Source: Macrosoma leucophasiata (Eukaryota > Arthropoda > Insecta > Lepidoptera > Hedylidae). Taken from it: a stretch of DNA of 64,000 nt. Under the pieces are notes generated by a model. The model ran no database searches. It was given only the letters and a program-made list of their open reading frames with translations, and was not told where the DNA came from. Below, piece by piece: positions 10,397-21,417 of this stretch. The stretch covers positions 11,798,001 through 11,862,000 of the forward strand of contig JAWQUS010000026.1 of NCBI GenBank assembly GCA_036365455.1, in the 5' to 3' direction. Both the position numbers and the translations under genes were made by a program. The stretch's first letter is position 1, and every line of letters starts with the position of its first letter.

Positions 10397-10669
10397 TTCC
10401 AGTGACGGAGCTCGCGGGCGTTGGCCACCACCGTATTACCTAATATACTTGCCGCTAAATGGTAGTGTTTAGCACTATCGTGTTCCTGTCAGGTGGTAAT
10501 GTACGGCCCTGTAATTTCCGGCACAGAGGCATAACACCTTAGGCCTCAGGAGAGGTAACACATCTGCATTTTGAAATTTGTCATTGTGTGTATGTCTATA
10601 GGCTGCAGTCATCACTTAACATCAATTTGAACTGCATGCTTGTTTGCCACTTCCTTGACATAAAAAAAA
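10397..10669 (+). repeat. SINE-like element A
   Basis: This near-complete copy runs CCAGTGACGGAGCTCGCGGG, ACTTGCCGCTAAATGGTAG, TTCCGGCACAGAGGCATAAC, TGCATGCTTGTTTGCC and an A-tail. The first ~15 bases of the usual end are missing. It terminates the coding remnant upstream. Confidence 0.85.
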
Positions 10670-11336
10670 GAAACAATGTGATCTAGCAGGCTGGAATCAT
10701 CTATGCCACAGATTTTATTCCACCTTGAAAATGTTTCAAGTATGAACGAGCCAAGTAAACTTGAATCAAGGTTATTTTGTCAAGGCTTTACCTGACATTG
10801 CGGTCTCAGTATGCTATTGCAACCTAACTTTATAAATGCCGATCGAACATTAAGATTCTCACTTTTATGTAGGTGCGTGCGTCATCATACCTCCTCAACG
10901 TGTTTCTTCTAGTACAAAAGTTTCAAATATTAGCGCCAACATTGAAACTTTGGAATCGCAGACGAATCCCTTTCACTAATTGTCTACTTTCCCAAGGATT
11001 TAATCGTATACTATTACAAACTGCATACTGCTTAACGCTGAAACGTTTTAAAGAGGAATCTCGTGTCCTTTGAGTGGTACGTCTGAAAGCTTAGAGGGTG
11101 CGCTTGTGTTGCAAATGTTGGAATCATTGGAGTTTCACATCCGCGCCGCCTTGCTTGCTACATGGATGGGTGGTCGCTTAAGTGGCAATTTATTTCGTCG
11201 CGGAAGACTTACCTTTAATACTGTTCGCCACTTAATTGCTGCCGTGATTTTCACGAATGGCTTCACACATAGATTTTAGGGATTTCGGTATATAATTTTT
11301 GCTTTTCAATTAAGTAGTTGTCAAGCATCCAGCTAT
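10670..11336. other. Unassigned stretch
   Basis: Two 66-69-codon plus-strand frames (10873-11073 and 11070-11279) lack recognisable motifs. Nothing else is evident. Confidence 0.35.
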
Positions 11337-11344
11337 TACTTACT

Positions 11345-11668
11345 ACGGTGTAAAAATGAAAAAAGGCATGCTCCGATGGTTCGGGCATATAGAAAGAATG
11401 TCGAATGAGCGAATGACTAAACAGATATACAATGCGAATGTGGATGGTTGCAGAGGCCCAGGAAGACCAAGGCTGACCTACCATGACCAAATAGGTCGAG
11501 TTCTGTCTGATGGTGGGGTCAAAAGTCTTAGGAATCGGCGTGCATGTATGTAGAGAATGATGAAGGTAGACGAGGCACGAGAGGTTTGTCAGAACCGGGA
11601 TGTCTGACGCTCTACACTCTCTGCCTACCCCGTTAGGGACCTGGCGTGAAGATACATACATACTTACT
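11345..11668 (+). mobile_element. Young truncated copy of the RTE LINE
   Basis: This is the last ~320 bp of the same LINE as at 43498-46699. By eye only two substitutions separate them over the shared part. It ends in the (ATAC)n tail and is flanked by TACTTACT (11337-11344 and 11661-11668, the latter overlapping the tail). Confidence 0.92.
11356..11649 (+). pseudogene. RTE ORF carboxy terminus, two stops
   Basis: The frame encodes MLRWFGHIERMSNERMTKQI and CRGPGRPRLTYHDQIGRV, the carboxy-terminal signature of the full-length copy. It carries an AAG-to-TAG stop after RRACM and a TGG-to-TGA stop before RSTLSAYP. Both substitutions are unique to this copy. No catalytic domain is present. Confidence 0.9.
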
Positions 11669-12281
11669 TTACCATTGACTTGAGGTTGTAAATCTTTGTG
11701 CTGGATAGTAGACTATTTAAGTAGTTCATCCGAGTAATGCTGTCGCGACTGCGCTACATCCAATCATTTAGGAGTTAACCCTGCTATTTATATTACCGAG
11801 CGGGGCTTAGGGGGTTTCACTCCTGAGAGGAACTTTTTCTAAATGGTTCATTTCCAACCGACTGGTTGTTTACATAGCCACATACCGTTTCGTGTTCTAT
11901 AATATGAAGGATTCCGTTTAGTGGTGTATGTGTTTCGAGCGATACGTTTGCGAACGTGCTATAAGTACGCACGTACACGCAAGCATGCTATTACAGTATC
12001 GCTGCGCCTGTTTAGTGAGTCTAGCAAAAAACCGTCACCCGCAAAATCGAATGCTCATGTGATAGGACAAATTGTAACCTTAAGTAATGTTTTCCTTTCT
12101 GTCCCTCTTTGAACCCTTACATGACTCACATATTTATAAAGACGATGACAAAAAAGTTAACTAGGGATTTATTCATCGGCTAAGAAAATCAAATTTAAGA
12201 ACTTGGTACAAACGATAATGACAATGAGATACAAATCGCGTGGTCACAAACAATAGAAAGGGACAATCCATAAGATATATT
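11669..12281. other. Unassigned stretch
   Basis: No repeat or coding similarity is recognised. A 63-codon frame at 11921-12112 is unsupported. Confidence 0.4.
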
Positions 12282-12441
12282 TGTACGGCCCTGTAATTTC
12301 CGGGACAGAGGCATAACACCTTAGACCTCAGGAGTGGCAACGCATCTGCATTTTGACCTCTGGTCATTGTGTGTCTATAGGCTGCAGTCATCACTTAACA
12401 TCAATGTGAACTGCATGCTTGTTTGGCTAAAAAAAAAAAAA
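12282..12441 (+). repeat. SINE-like element A, 3' half
   Basis: The copy runs from TGTACGGCCCTGTAATTTCC to an A12 tail. The 5' half is absent. Confidence 0.85.
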
Positions 12442-12680
12442 TTTAATATTTAGAATTCACGAACGAATGCGTAACAAAAGGTACAGTAACTAACCAGAAA
12501 CCAAGGTTTATTAGAATTACAAGAAAAAATAGTAATTGTGAAAATATTCAATATTGACACCGAAAACTAAAGTATTGTAACTAGCCGAGTTATGTTAAAA
12601 AATATACCAACTACATTCGGATGAGTAATAAAACGGTAAAATGTTTGCCCACGAAACCAACAGTTGTTTACGCAAGTTTT

Positions 12681-12749
12681 ATTGATGGTTCCAAATACGC
12701 TTTCGGAGCTCGAAGGCGTAGGCAATACCGCATTAGCTAATCTACTTGT
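12681..12749 (+). repeat. SINE-like element A, 5' fragment
   Basis: ATTGATGGTTCC, TCGGAGCTCGAAGGCGTAGG and ACCGCATTAGCTAATCTACT are mutated forms of the first ~70 bp of the family. Confidence 0.65.
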
Positions 12750-12827
12750 CCTATTCTGATTATATGGATTACAACTTAACTGGAACAACATTGCGTTCGA
12801 CCCTGTCATTTCTGGCCTGTAAAAATG

Positions 12828-13009
12828 TAAAGGTAACCTTACTTTGGTTTCTATCCATCAGTGACGTGTATTTACTCGCGCACCTGTGTGCGTAGCACGT
12901 ACAAAATACCAACCGTCGCCCATAAGAGAGGAAGGGGTTGTGTATGTGTGCAAATCGGGCGGGACGTCGAAGTGTCCATTCTATACGTAGTATTATTACA
13001 TATTCTCTG
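12828..13009 (-). mobile_element. Family C, copy 2 (truncated)
   Basis: It shares CAGTGACGTGTATTTAC, GTGTGCGTAGCACGTA, ACCAACCGTCGCCCATAAGA and the ATATTCTCTG terminus at 13009. The CACACC end is lost, so no duplication can be tested. Confidence 0.85.
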
Positions 13010-13078
13010 CCAGTGGTGAGCCGATTAACATCGACGCTTACATTAAATTTAAAAAAATCCATAGCAATTACCTACATC

Positions 13079-13146
13079 TTGACCCGGAGATCCAACCCAG
13101 CACCTCAGCGGTAGTGGCGTGCTACCCCTGGACTACTGAGGCAGTT
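13079..13146 (-). repeat. tRNA-like SINE fragment
   Basis: The minus strand has an A-box-like TAGTCCAGGGGTAG and, ~40 bp on, GGGTTGGATCTCCGGGTC, a one-base-off B box. It is too short and degenerate to be a functional tRNA. Confidence 0.5.
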
Positions 13147-13528
13147 AGTAAATCCTCAGGACTAGTAACGCATTTTTATCTCTGGATCCAGCTATAATCT
13201 TTACCTGAGATTTGAGACCTATTGTCTGCCGTATCCACTAAACATGTAATGGCGTTTGCTTAGTTGCCACATTACAAAAATGTTTACTTACAAAGCCCCA
13301 GGCCCAGCAGGTGATATGAATCTAAAGTATTCTAAAGTGTTAAAGCAATAAATATGTTGCGCAACATTGGTAATGAGCAGGTATCTAATTAAGCCAAGAT
13401 TGCTTTGGTCATTAAACGGTTTATGAGCAATAATTTTAAGGGCGCTTTATTTACGAGCCACGGCAGGATATTGCGGCGTTTAATGGTAACAGTGACAAAT
13501 GGTGTATTGGTGAAAAAGGTTAGTATAT
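13147..13528. other. Unassigned stretch
   Basis: No repeat, RNA or coding signal is seen. Confidence 0.4.
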
Positions 13529-13583
13529 CCCCCTGGACTTGGCAACGATGAACTTGTCTAACACAACCCCAAAGTCCAGGGGG
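13529..13583. repeat. 55-bp inverted-repeat unit
   Basis: CCCCCTGGACTT and its exact complement enclose 31 bases. It directly precedes the repeated segment at 13584-13645 shared with 7000-7060. It may be the end of an unknown small element. Confidence 0.5.
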
Positions 13584-14395
13584 TACAATAAAAGCTATAT
13601 TTGATTGATTTTAGAGACCGAAGAGTTCCCTGACTGCACTTTATTATGAGTTGATCATTAGGATCTAATAGTGGTCCAAGAATTGCTCTTAGCCTAGTGA
13701 ACCATAAATGATGAAAAAAAATGAACTGGGTATGATAGGAATGATCCAGTCTATTTTTTTGACAAAAAGGTCTCTGCTTTAATTATAAATGTTATTTTTT
13801 AATTTAATGATTGAAGAGTCGGGTTCATTTATAAAAAAATGGTCAAAACTAAGGTTTATTCTGCCGAAAATGAAGATAACATTCACATTGTCTACCCAGA
13901 GCAACACAAAACTATAGTTTATCTACTACTCTTGGAACAAGGCCGCCAACGATCTCGGGATGTGTTCGAACACTTTTTTGCCCTCAAATCCACACGATTT
14001 TCATGTTTCACCGTGAGCTATATTCGCGTGAGTATTTTTTTTTGCTGATGCGTGACGGAGCAATGATGATAACGCTTAATGCTGCGATCTCTACGTGATA
14101 ATGCGCGTAACGGCTAAATGTACCGTTATCTGGTGGCTTATTATTTCGGATGTTAAAAAACTGGCTCACGTTTTCTCTGAATTGTGTTTCGGCGTGCCTG
14201 CGGACGTTATATTAAGAACTTTGCTTGATCTCCGGAATATTTCATAACAAAATCATTTTATTTCCAGTGCGTTTTGATGAAGGTTTTTTTCTCGTCGTAT
14301 GCTGCTACATCCTTAATCTTTTGTATAATTGGCGTACCTACTAATATCCAAAGAAGCAAGAGTAACTATAGCAATATCCAAGAGAACTTGGTATA
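13584..14395. other. Unassigned stretch
   Basis: The first 60 bp match 7000-7060. A 69-codon frame at 13839-14048 (MVKTKVYSAENED...) is not recognised and has no flanking support. Confidence 0.35.
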
Positions 14396-15682
14396 ATAGG
14401 TTGGGGAAAAAGTCTTTTCGCATTATAGTATGTATGAACTTGTAATAAAATCTCTTTGGCTGTAGTATTTGTATCTGGCTGGTTTTGGTATCATTGAAAG
14501 TTAAAATTTTAAAGAACATAATTCCAAATTCAAATTATGCAAATGTGTGATTTTCATTTGTTTTTCGTACTGTCAAGATGAGTGAATCTAATGAAGAAAT
14601 TCGATACATTTTAAAATTTTACTACAAAAAAGGTAAAAATGCAACGCAAGCCGCGAAAAAAAATTGCGATGTTTATGGACCTAGTGCAGTGTCTGTGAGA
14701 GTAGCACAAATTTGGTTTAAGCGTTTTCAATCCGGAAATTTTGATGTCAAAATGCACCTCGCTCTGGTCGCCCTATTACGGATAAAATGGATGCCATTTT
14801 TGAAAAAGTGGAGCAAGATCGACATATCAGTAGTTACGACGTAGCTGAAGAACTGAGAATTGATCACAAAACAGTTTTGGCGCATTTGAAAAAAGCTGGG
14901 TACAAAAAAAATCTCGATATTTGGGTACCTCACGAGCTCACTGAAAGAAACCTAATGAACCGTGTACTCATTTGTGATTCTTTATTACGACGTATATATG
15001 AAACCGAATCATTTTTGAAGAAGCTGATAACTGGTGATGAAAAGTGGATCACTTACGACAAGAACGTGCGAAAAAGGTCGTGGTCAAAGGCCGGTCAGGC
15101 TTCACAGACTGTGACAAAACCCGGGTTAACTCGCTATAAGGTGATGTTGTGTGTGTGGTGGGATTGGAAGGGCATTATTCATTATGAGCTGTTACCACCA
15201 GGCAGGACTATCGATTCTGAACTCTACTGCGAACGACTGATGAGATTAAAGCAAGAAATTGAGAGAAAGCGGCCGGAATTGATCAACAGAAGGGGTGTGG
15301 TGTTTCATCATGATAACGCTAGACCTCACACATCTATAGCCACTCAGAAAAAATTAAGAGAGTTTGGCTGGGAGGTGTTAATGCATCCGCCGTATAGTCC
15401 TGACCTTGCACCTTCAGATTTCCACCTGTTTCGGTCTCTTCAGAATTCTTTATGCAATGTTAGGTTAACATCACGAGAGGACTGCCAAATCCACTTGTCG
15501 CGGTATTTTGATGAGAAGTCCCAAAATTTTTATAGCAATGGGATCATGTCCCTACCTACAAGATGGCAAAAGGTTATCGAACAAAATGGTACATACATAC
15601 TTTAGTTAAATTTAAATAAACTATATTAAAAAATGTTTTGAACTATCTTAAAAAATGCGAAGAAACTTTTTCCCCAACCTAA
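14396..15682 (+). mobile_element. Complete mariner transposon
   Basis: The 1287-bp element is bounded by TA (14394-14395 and 15683-15684). Its ~28-bp inverted ends contain AGGTTGGGGAAAAAGT and TTCGCATT. It carries one transposase reading region. Length, TA target and end sequence fit the mariner family of Tc1/mariner. The subfamily is not assigned. Confidence 0.95.
14578..15605 (+). pseudogene. mariner transposase, single frameshift
   Basis: The transposase cuts and pastes the element at TA dinucleotides. The amino-terminal part (14578-14751) begins MSESNEEIRYILKFYYKKGK and covers the helix-turn-helix region. The frame then shifts by one base at about 14751/14752, consistent with a single lost base in an Asp codon. 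The remainder reads to the stop at 15605. The catalytic triad is intact: Asp in TGDEKW (15036-15038), Asp in HHDNARPH (15312-15314) and Asp in APSDFH (15417-15419). Exactly 34 residues lie between the last two (D34D). WVPHELTE is the mariner linker signature. The total of ~343 codons is normal for the family. As it stands the copy makes no full transposase. Confidence 0.95.
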
Positions 15683-16040
15683 TAAGTATGTATAAGTTAT
15701 CAAAACTCAGTGTTCAAAATGAGTGTACGAAGTGTACCTCACATCGTTCAACCTTATAGCATGTAAAAAATAATATAATTTTACCCTTGATCATCAACGA
15801 AGATGTTAGAACACGAAGAAGTTATAGGAAACAAACCAGCCAGAAACAAAAAGGTCGACCAACCTAAATAATTTGTCATCTCAAAAATCGTCTCGATCTG
15901 TCAACAGCTAAAATTGTTACGCATGACCTAAAATACATCCCAACAATAAATACCGTTGTCCTAGACAAGCTCCAAGTTCATTACCCCGAGCTCAAATGAA
16001 GACATTGAGCAGCATCGTTATAATGAAACCTGAATCGTTT
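15683..16040. other. Unassigned stretch
   Basis: AT-rich DNA with no recognisable feature. Confidence 0.4.
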
Positions 16041-16632
16041 TCGAGCTGTAATGGACAGGTAAGTGACAAGACGTGGGCGGCCATAAAGCCAGAGTGATGG
16101 CAGCTGAGTCATATCTCGTCGATGATGTAGGCCGTTCACATCACTCCGCACAAAGCCTCTTTAATGACCCTTGTATTTAGATTGATGAACAGGATTACAA
16201 GGTGCTTGTTCTTTGTTGTTGTTTTATGCTTGAAATAACATAAAATTGAAAAATTTGTTGTTAGTGTATAAACTCTGTCGTCCAAGCCTGCAGTTTATGC
16301 AGCAAGCAGCAATACAAGGTCAACGATGCCGTTAGCGTGCCAAACAGTTTCATGTTTTCGTGGTTTTCCGTTTGCAACACGTCTTTTAACATCTCAATAA
16401 TGCCAAAGATACACGACGTAATATCGTCCTGTGACTTTCGGTTTAAGTGCTGTTTATCTGTACCTAATTTCTTCAAGCTGTAATGGACGGATGAGGGGCA
16501 AGAACCATCATGACAGTGATGGTAGCTGAGTCATATCTTGTCGATGATGTTAGCAGTTCACATTACCCCGTTCAAAGCCTCTTTAAGGACCCTTGTTTTT
16601 CCGATGAACAGGATTACAAGGAGTTTGGAGTT
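16041..16632. repeat. Direct repeat pair (~165 bp each)
   Basis: 16041-16210 and 16467-16632 share AGCTGTAATGGAC, GCTGAGTCATATCT, GTCGATGATGT, AAAGCCTCTTTAA and GATGAACAGGATTACAAGG in the same order. Divergence is clear but modest. The intervening ~255 bp is unique, including a 71-codon minus-strand frame (16261-16476) that I do not recognise. Confidence 0.75.
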
Positions 16633-16749
16633 CTATTTTGTTTTTTTTAATATATATTTGAAGCCACATGTATGCACTTGACATTGTTGGTGAACGGGTT
16701 ATTCAAACAACTCAACAAATGATATAAACTTGTCGTTGCTTTGCTCCTG

Positions 16750-16792
16750 ATTACACGCTGTGCCAAGATGTCTTCTTGGCACAACGTGTAAT
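16750..16792. repeat. 19-bp hairpin, one mismatch
   Basis: ATTACACGCTGTGCCAAGA faces TCTTGGCACAACGTGTAAT across a 5-base loop. Confidence 0.7.
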
Positions 16793-16959
16793 ATATCCTT
16801 TTGTTCACGAGGGATTTGAGGCTTATCGAGTCGTCTCCCCACTTCGGACTTCACATAATACTGTCATTGTAATCTGCTCAATTCTGCCTGAATTTCCACT
16901 ATTTTCTCTTCGGTCCGCAGTGCTCGCACGTTGCCGTTACTTATACTGTCTGCGGAGGC

Positions 16960-17060
16960 GTAGAGACGTGACTACCCCACCTGGTGGAGGAGAATTATTC
17001 AGTAAAATCATTCCAATAGGGCGGTATTAACTGCAACAACGTGGGGTGGGCAAGAGCGTC
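16960..17060 (+). repeat. Repeat D fragment
   Basis: CCACCTGGTGGAGGAGAATT and ATCATTCCAATAGGGCGGTA match the copies at 3522 and 34262. Confidence 0.6.
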
Positions 17061-17138
17061 CCGCGAAAAAACTACCGCCACTGTGATCGCCGACCCGTAT
17101 GCCTACCGTGGCGATAATGGCCTGATCTTTATGGGGAG

Positions 17139-17195
17139 GCTTTTTCCCAGCAGTGGACGTCTTTCAGCGCTGAAATGATGATGATATCGTCGGCT
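17139..17195 (+). mobile_element. LINE family Q tail with (ATG)n
   Basis: GGGGAGGCTTTTTCCCAGCA then GTGGACGTCTTTCAGC and GATGATGATGAT correspond to the 221-344 tail in the opposite orientation. Confidence 0.7.
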
Positions 17196-17712
17196 ATGTA
17201 CCTCCTATATAAGTGAGTGTGCATTTATTGTACAGTAAGTATTTAATTGAAAATTACGTCCATCTAAAATATTAACGTCAAATTTAAAATTCAATTATTG
17301 CTCTCTGTTCTATGGCGAGGCCTCTGCGGCGAGAAATTTAATTTAGACAAATATTATTCGGCTTTATCGAGGTATATTTTTGGTGTACCTATTGTTTATT
17401 AGAGAAAGTTACATTGGCTGCGGTTGACTGGTATTTTTTATGACAACAGAATGGATGTATTTTTATTACAGTTCAAATATTGATTCTGCTCTCATTTGAA
17501 TGCAATAAAATGCAGCAGTGTATTTTTTTGGATTGATATTGTACAGCATACTTTTCACATACCTGGGAAGTGAAATGTTAATGCTACATACAGCCCTGAC
17601 AATTGGTAGGCTAACGTGGTTGTATCACAATTTTCACACAATAGTTCGTTAGAGGAAGCTTAAGTACTTGCAAAAGGCTAGTTTTTTTCTTTTTTTTTTT
17701 AATGGAATTATT
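17196..17712. other. Unassigned AT-rich stretch
   Basis: No supported feature is visible. Several T tracts lie before the LINE fragment. Confidence 0.4.
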
Positions 17713-17868
17713 TGGTGCTACAATATGGGGTTCTTCAAAAATGGCGTCAAAAGAGTCCTTCAGGGCTGGCAGCGCATTGGCAACTCCCCTGGTGTTGAAA
17801 GTGTTCATAGACGACGGTGACTACTTTCCATCAGGTGACCCGTCTGCTTGTCTATCAGTCAATTGACA
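17713..17868 (+). mobile_element. LINE family J 3' end
   Basis: From TTTGGTGCTACAATATGGGG onward it matches 4325-4470 closely, then ends in an A-tail at 17870. The oppositely oriented SINE-like copy follows directly, so the two A/T-rich ends abut. Confidence 0.88.
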
Positions 17869-18114
17869 TAAAAAAAAATTGGCAAACAAGGATTCAGTTC
17901 ACATTGATGTTAAGTGACGACTGCACCCAGACAAAGACCAAGGTCAAAATGCAGGTGCCTTACCACTCCTGAGGCATAAGGTGTTATGACTCTGCCGGAA
18001 ATTACAGGGCCATACATGACCACCTGACAGGAACACGATTGTGCTGAACACTACCATTTAGCAAGTATATTAGGTAATGCCCGCGAGCGCCGTCATTGGA
18101 GCTCTACCACCAGT
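17869..18114 (-). repeat. SINE-like element A
   Basis: This copy has small internal losses. It contains GATGTTAAGTGACGACTGCA, CCGGAAATTACAGGGCC and the end GAGCTCTACCACCAGT. Confidence 0.85.
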
Positions 18115-18506
18115 ATGACGTCAATAAATATATATTATTTTCTTTTTTTTTCTTCGTTTAATTATAAAAAGGGCCGCTCGCGCCGGTCATCTGACAGAAG
18201 CTTAATTTTCTCCCTCGCAAGTAATCCGTCGAATTGCTACTTTCTTGTTCAGTGTTTACTTTCTACGGTCATCGACTTGGGGTGTTTATCGGCGGGGTGC
18301 TTCTCCTCGTTTTAACTTATAGCTTTGTATCGCATTATTAAATTTCTTTATTAAGATTTCATTAGCGAAAATGAAAGTTTGTAGTGGGGCCTTAACGCCA
18401 GCTCTATGATGGAGACTATTTCGAAGCAATTTCTGAAAGTTGATGCTAATGTCAGCTCTTGTGAAAGCCAAAAATCAATTTGAAATACTTCACGAGAAAA
18501 ATTTGA
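18115..18506. other. Unassigned stretch
   Basis: Short plus and minus frames (60-66 codons) have no recognisable content. Confidence 0.4.
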
Positions 18507-18513
18507 GTTCTAC

Positions 18514-18723
18514 CACTCAGACAAAATTCCATACAAACGCTTAATTTGGTCTCTATTACACAGACATCAATCAGTGACGTGTATTTACATGTGCACCTGT
18601 GTGCGTAGCACGTAGAAAATTCCAACCGTCGCCCATAAGAGGGGAGGAGGTTGGGTGATGCGGGGAAATCGGGCGGGACGTCGAAGTGTCCATTCTATAC
18701 GTAGTATTATTACATATTCTCTG
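18514..18723 (-). mobile_element. Family C, copy 3
   Basis: It is flanked by exact GTTCTAC duplications (18507-18513 and 18724-18730). Eleven bases near the CACACC end are deleted (CACTCAGAC replaces it). The rest is nearly identical to copy 1, including GTCGCCCATAAGAGGGGAGG. Confidence 0.9.
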
Positions 18724-18730
18724 GTTCTAC

Positions 18731-19309
18731 TCAAAACATTAAACATAAACCAACTCGCCTATTTTTCATATTCATCAACCTTGACATTGAGCACTCTTAT
18801 GAAGATTTTCGTACTAAATAAACAACTACATATACATAAATTTATTCACGAATACGTAATCATTTGACGGAGGATCAAACACATCATTTATTTAATGTGT
18901 TTTTTTATATCCCCACTTGTATGGCGGCATTCTTGGTAGAACCTTCACTAATCATTGATTGACCGATAATAATTGTAAATCAGTTATGTAGGTACTTTAC
19001 ATTGTAAAAAGTATTCATGTGAAAGCAAAAGGCAAAAACGTAGCAGAATAGATATTATAATCGCCAATATTTAAGTGGTATTTTTTTAGGAAAACCATGT
19101 CGTAAATCGATTTTGAACAGGATTCGAACTTGTGACTTAACTATAATGTTGTTAAATATCTATGGCAATATGTTTTTTTTTATGGACTTACGTAGGTAAC
19201 TCGTCTCTAGACGGCACTAGTCGCCGGGCAATTGGCGAGCGCGAAGAACTCTCAGTCTAAATAAATTTACACAACTGCCAATAAAATATAATAGTTAATG
19301 CGGTAGTGC
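18731..19309. other. Unassigned stretch
   Basis: No feature is seen except GTTAATGCGGTAGTGC at 19293, a scrap of SINE-like element A just before the next copy. Confidence 0.4.
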
Positions 19310-19596
19310 TTTTTTATGTAATGGAAGTGGTAATCAAGCATGCAGTTCACATTGATGTTAAGTTATGACTGCAGCCTATAGACACCCACACAAAGACCAA
19401 GGTCAAAATGCAGATACGTTACCACTCCTGAGGCCTAAGGTGCTATGCCTCTGTGCCGGAAATAACAGGGCTGTACATTACCACCTGACCGGAACACGAT
19501 AGTGCTGAACACTACCATTTAGCGGCAAGTAGGTATATTAGGTAATGCGGTGGTGCTTACGTCCCCTAGCTCCGTCCCTGGAACTCTACTACCTGT
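19310..19596 (-). repeat. SINE-like element A, full copy
   Basis: This copy runs from the T-tract/ATGTAATGGAAGTGG end to CTCTACTACCTGT. No flanking duplication is found. Confidence 0.88.
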
Positions 19597-19643
19597 AACA
19601 TTTACGGTATCTTATTATTTATTTCATATTTACACATATTTTT

Positions 19644-19787
19644 ACTGGTGGTAGAGCTCCAGTGACGGAGCTCGCGGCTCAAGCTCATTTTGACCTTGGT
19701 GTTTTTGTGGGTGTCTATAGGCTGCAGTCATCACTTAACATCAATGTCAACTGCATGCTTGTTTGCCACTTCCATAACATGAAAAAA
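19644..19787 (+). repeat. SINE-like element A, internal deletion
   Basis: ACTGGTGGTAGAGCTCCAGT is joined directly to TTTTGACCTTGGTGTTTTTG, skipping ~150 bp. It retains both termini, including the A-tail. Confidence 0.88.
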
Positions 19788-20151
19788 TAAAATCTTCGTG
19801 ATCGTTTACATAATATGTAACTTTACATTGTAAACGATATAATATATTTCTATAAAATGTTATTATGTTACTCATGTAAGTAAATATAACTATGATGAGT
19901 TTATCTGTGTGTTTTATCAATTAGTTACGTGTAATGAATAAGAAGTACAGATAGTGTATTCATTTCAATAAGTTATCTTAGTTTTTTGTTCCATTTATAT
20001 ATGCTATCAATTTAAAGTGTTTTTTTTTTCATCTTGTTATGTGATAGCCACCCACTAAGTAAATAATCTTATCCATATTAATGATTGTGTTATATATTTT
20101 TTTGCTAAGGCTATTATAGTAATGTAAGCTTACAAAGATGAGACGTGAATG

Positions 20152-20184
20152 ATTTACAATTAGCGAAAATCGCTAATTGTAAAT
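20152..20184. repeat. Perfect 14-bp hairpin
   Basis: ATTTACAATTAGCG and its complement are separated by AAAAT. Confidence 0.75.
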
Positions 20185-20232
20185 TTGCGAAGGAAGTTGC
20201 AGTAAAAGAAATGTGAAGTAATTAAAGCCTTA

Positions 20233-20588
20233 CGCCGTTATTCATAAACGTACATTAGATGTGGAAATGGGGAAATGGAGGAATTTGTAAATAATTGATG
20301 CTTTCCATAGTATACAAAATTGTTCAGTGTCTATTTAATTTTTTATGTGTTTTTTATTATTATTAGAGGTTACTCCCTCTAGGTTAGTTTAAAAAAAAAT
20401 GACGATGTAAAAGTGCTCTCCAGGAGCCTAATTATATGAAATAAATGAATAAACTGAAAACTGAATAGATACGTTTTAGCTATAGAATGCTTTGTCTTTG
20501 TCAGTTGCATTGTAAAATGTGCAGGATAGAAAAAGACAAAGGAGAGATTAGCAACATTTTAGCTAAAATACGGTTATGAATAAGGGGG
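20233..20588. mobile_element. TA-type MITE, copy 3, split by an insertion
   Basis: The two halves (20233-20260 and 20471-20588) align with the uninterrupted 147-bp copies. TA borders it at 20231-20232 and 20589-20590. The interruption carries a direct repeat of TAGAT. Confidence 0.88.
20261..20465. mobile_element. 205-bp insert with TAGAT duplication
   Basis: TAGAT occurs at 20256-20260 and 20466-20470. The insert begins GTGGAAATGGGG and ends with ATGAAATAAATGAATAAACT..., resembling the 3' end of a LINE or a processed transcript with AATAAA. It has no open frame and no inverted ends. Confidence 0.75.
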
Positions 20589-20590
20589 TA

Positions 20591-21409
20591 AGTGTACTTG
20601 ATAAGTTTAGCTTTCCTGCATTGGATAAAAAATGTACAAGAGCGTAGGCGCTTCATAATCACATACCTAATAATTACCTACATAAAGTACCTACGCGTGA
20701 ATTGAATGAAGCTGCCACTGTACAATTTGTACTGCGGTGATTGCATTCAACTCCCGCGCGGACTTTACCTGCATCTACTTACGGTCTACCATAAAAACAC
20801 AGTTTAAAAGTGCCACCACGGATTTAGTGCCGATTGAAGTTGACACTTAACACGACCCGAAAATTAGTGGCGATATTAATTTATTTATACTTTCACGCCT
20901 AGAATTGTAACATGAGGCGGACTTAATGCTAAGTAGCATTCTCTGCCAGTCAACCTTTGGATTGTGTAGAGAAAATAGAATAGTGCAGAACTTTGCAAAT
21001 AAACTATGCAGTATCGAATCAAGATATACCTACTTATGTAAGTAAAATAACATTTTTATATGTTACTAACATACACAAAAATAATATACATATTATTAAG
21101 TCAAATATATTACTTAAACCAATGATTTTGGTTTAAGATATATATTTGACATACATTACAATATAGATAAGGATATACATTTAAGTATATAATGTATGTA
21201 TGTATCTTCTTATCTTCTTGGGGAGGACTCTAGATCGTACTGCACCGAGCAATTGCATACAAATTTTGTTTGTTAGGAATGACATACTTAGTTTATGATT
21301 CCTTGACCTTTATCTGCTTTGAGATTTTTGCCTAATTCTGCTGACGTAATTAGTCCTAAATGTAATTGGATCGCGATTAAATCGCTCCGTTGTCTTGCTT
21401 TAACCAATA
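20591..21409. other. Unassigned stretch
   Basis: A loose foldback (TTACTTAAACC versus GGTTTAAGATA) lies at 21105-21150. Otherwise no feature can be supported. Confidence 0.35.
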
Positions 21410-21417
21410 CGTGCGAC

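Noticed and set aside
12910..13062. 97-codon minus-strand frame
   Set aside because: It overlaps family C copy 2 and is not conserved in the others.
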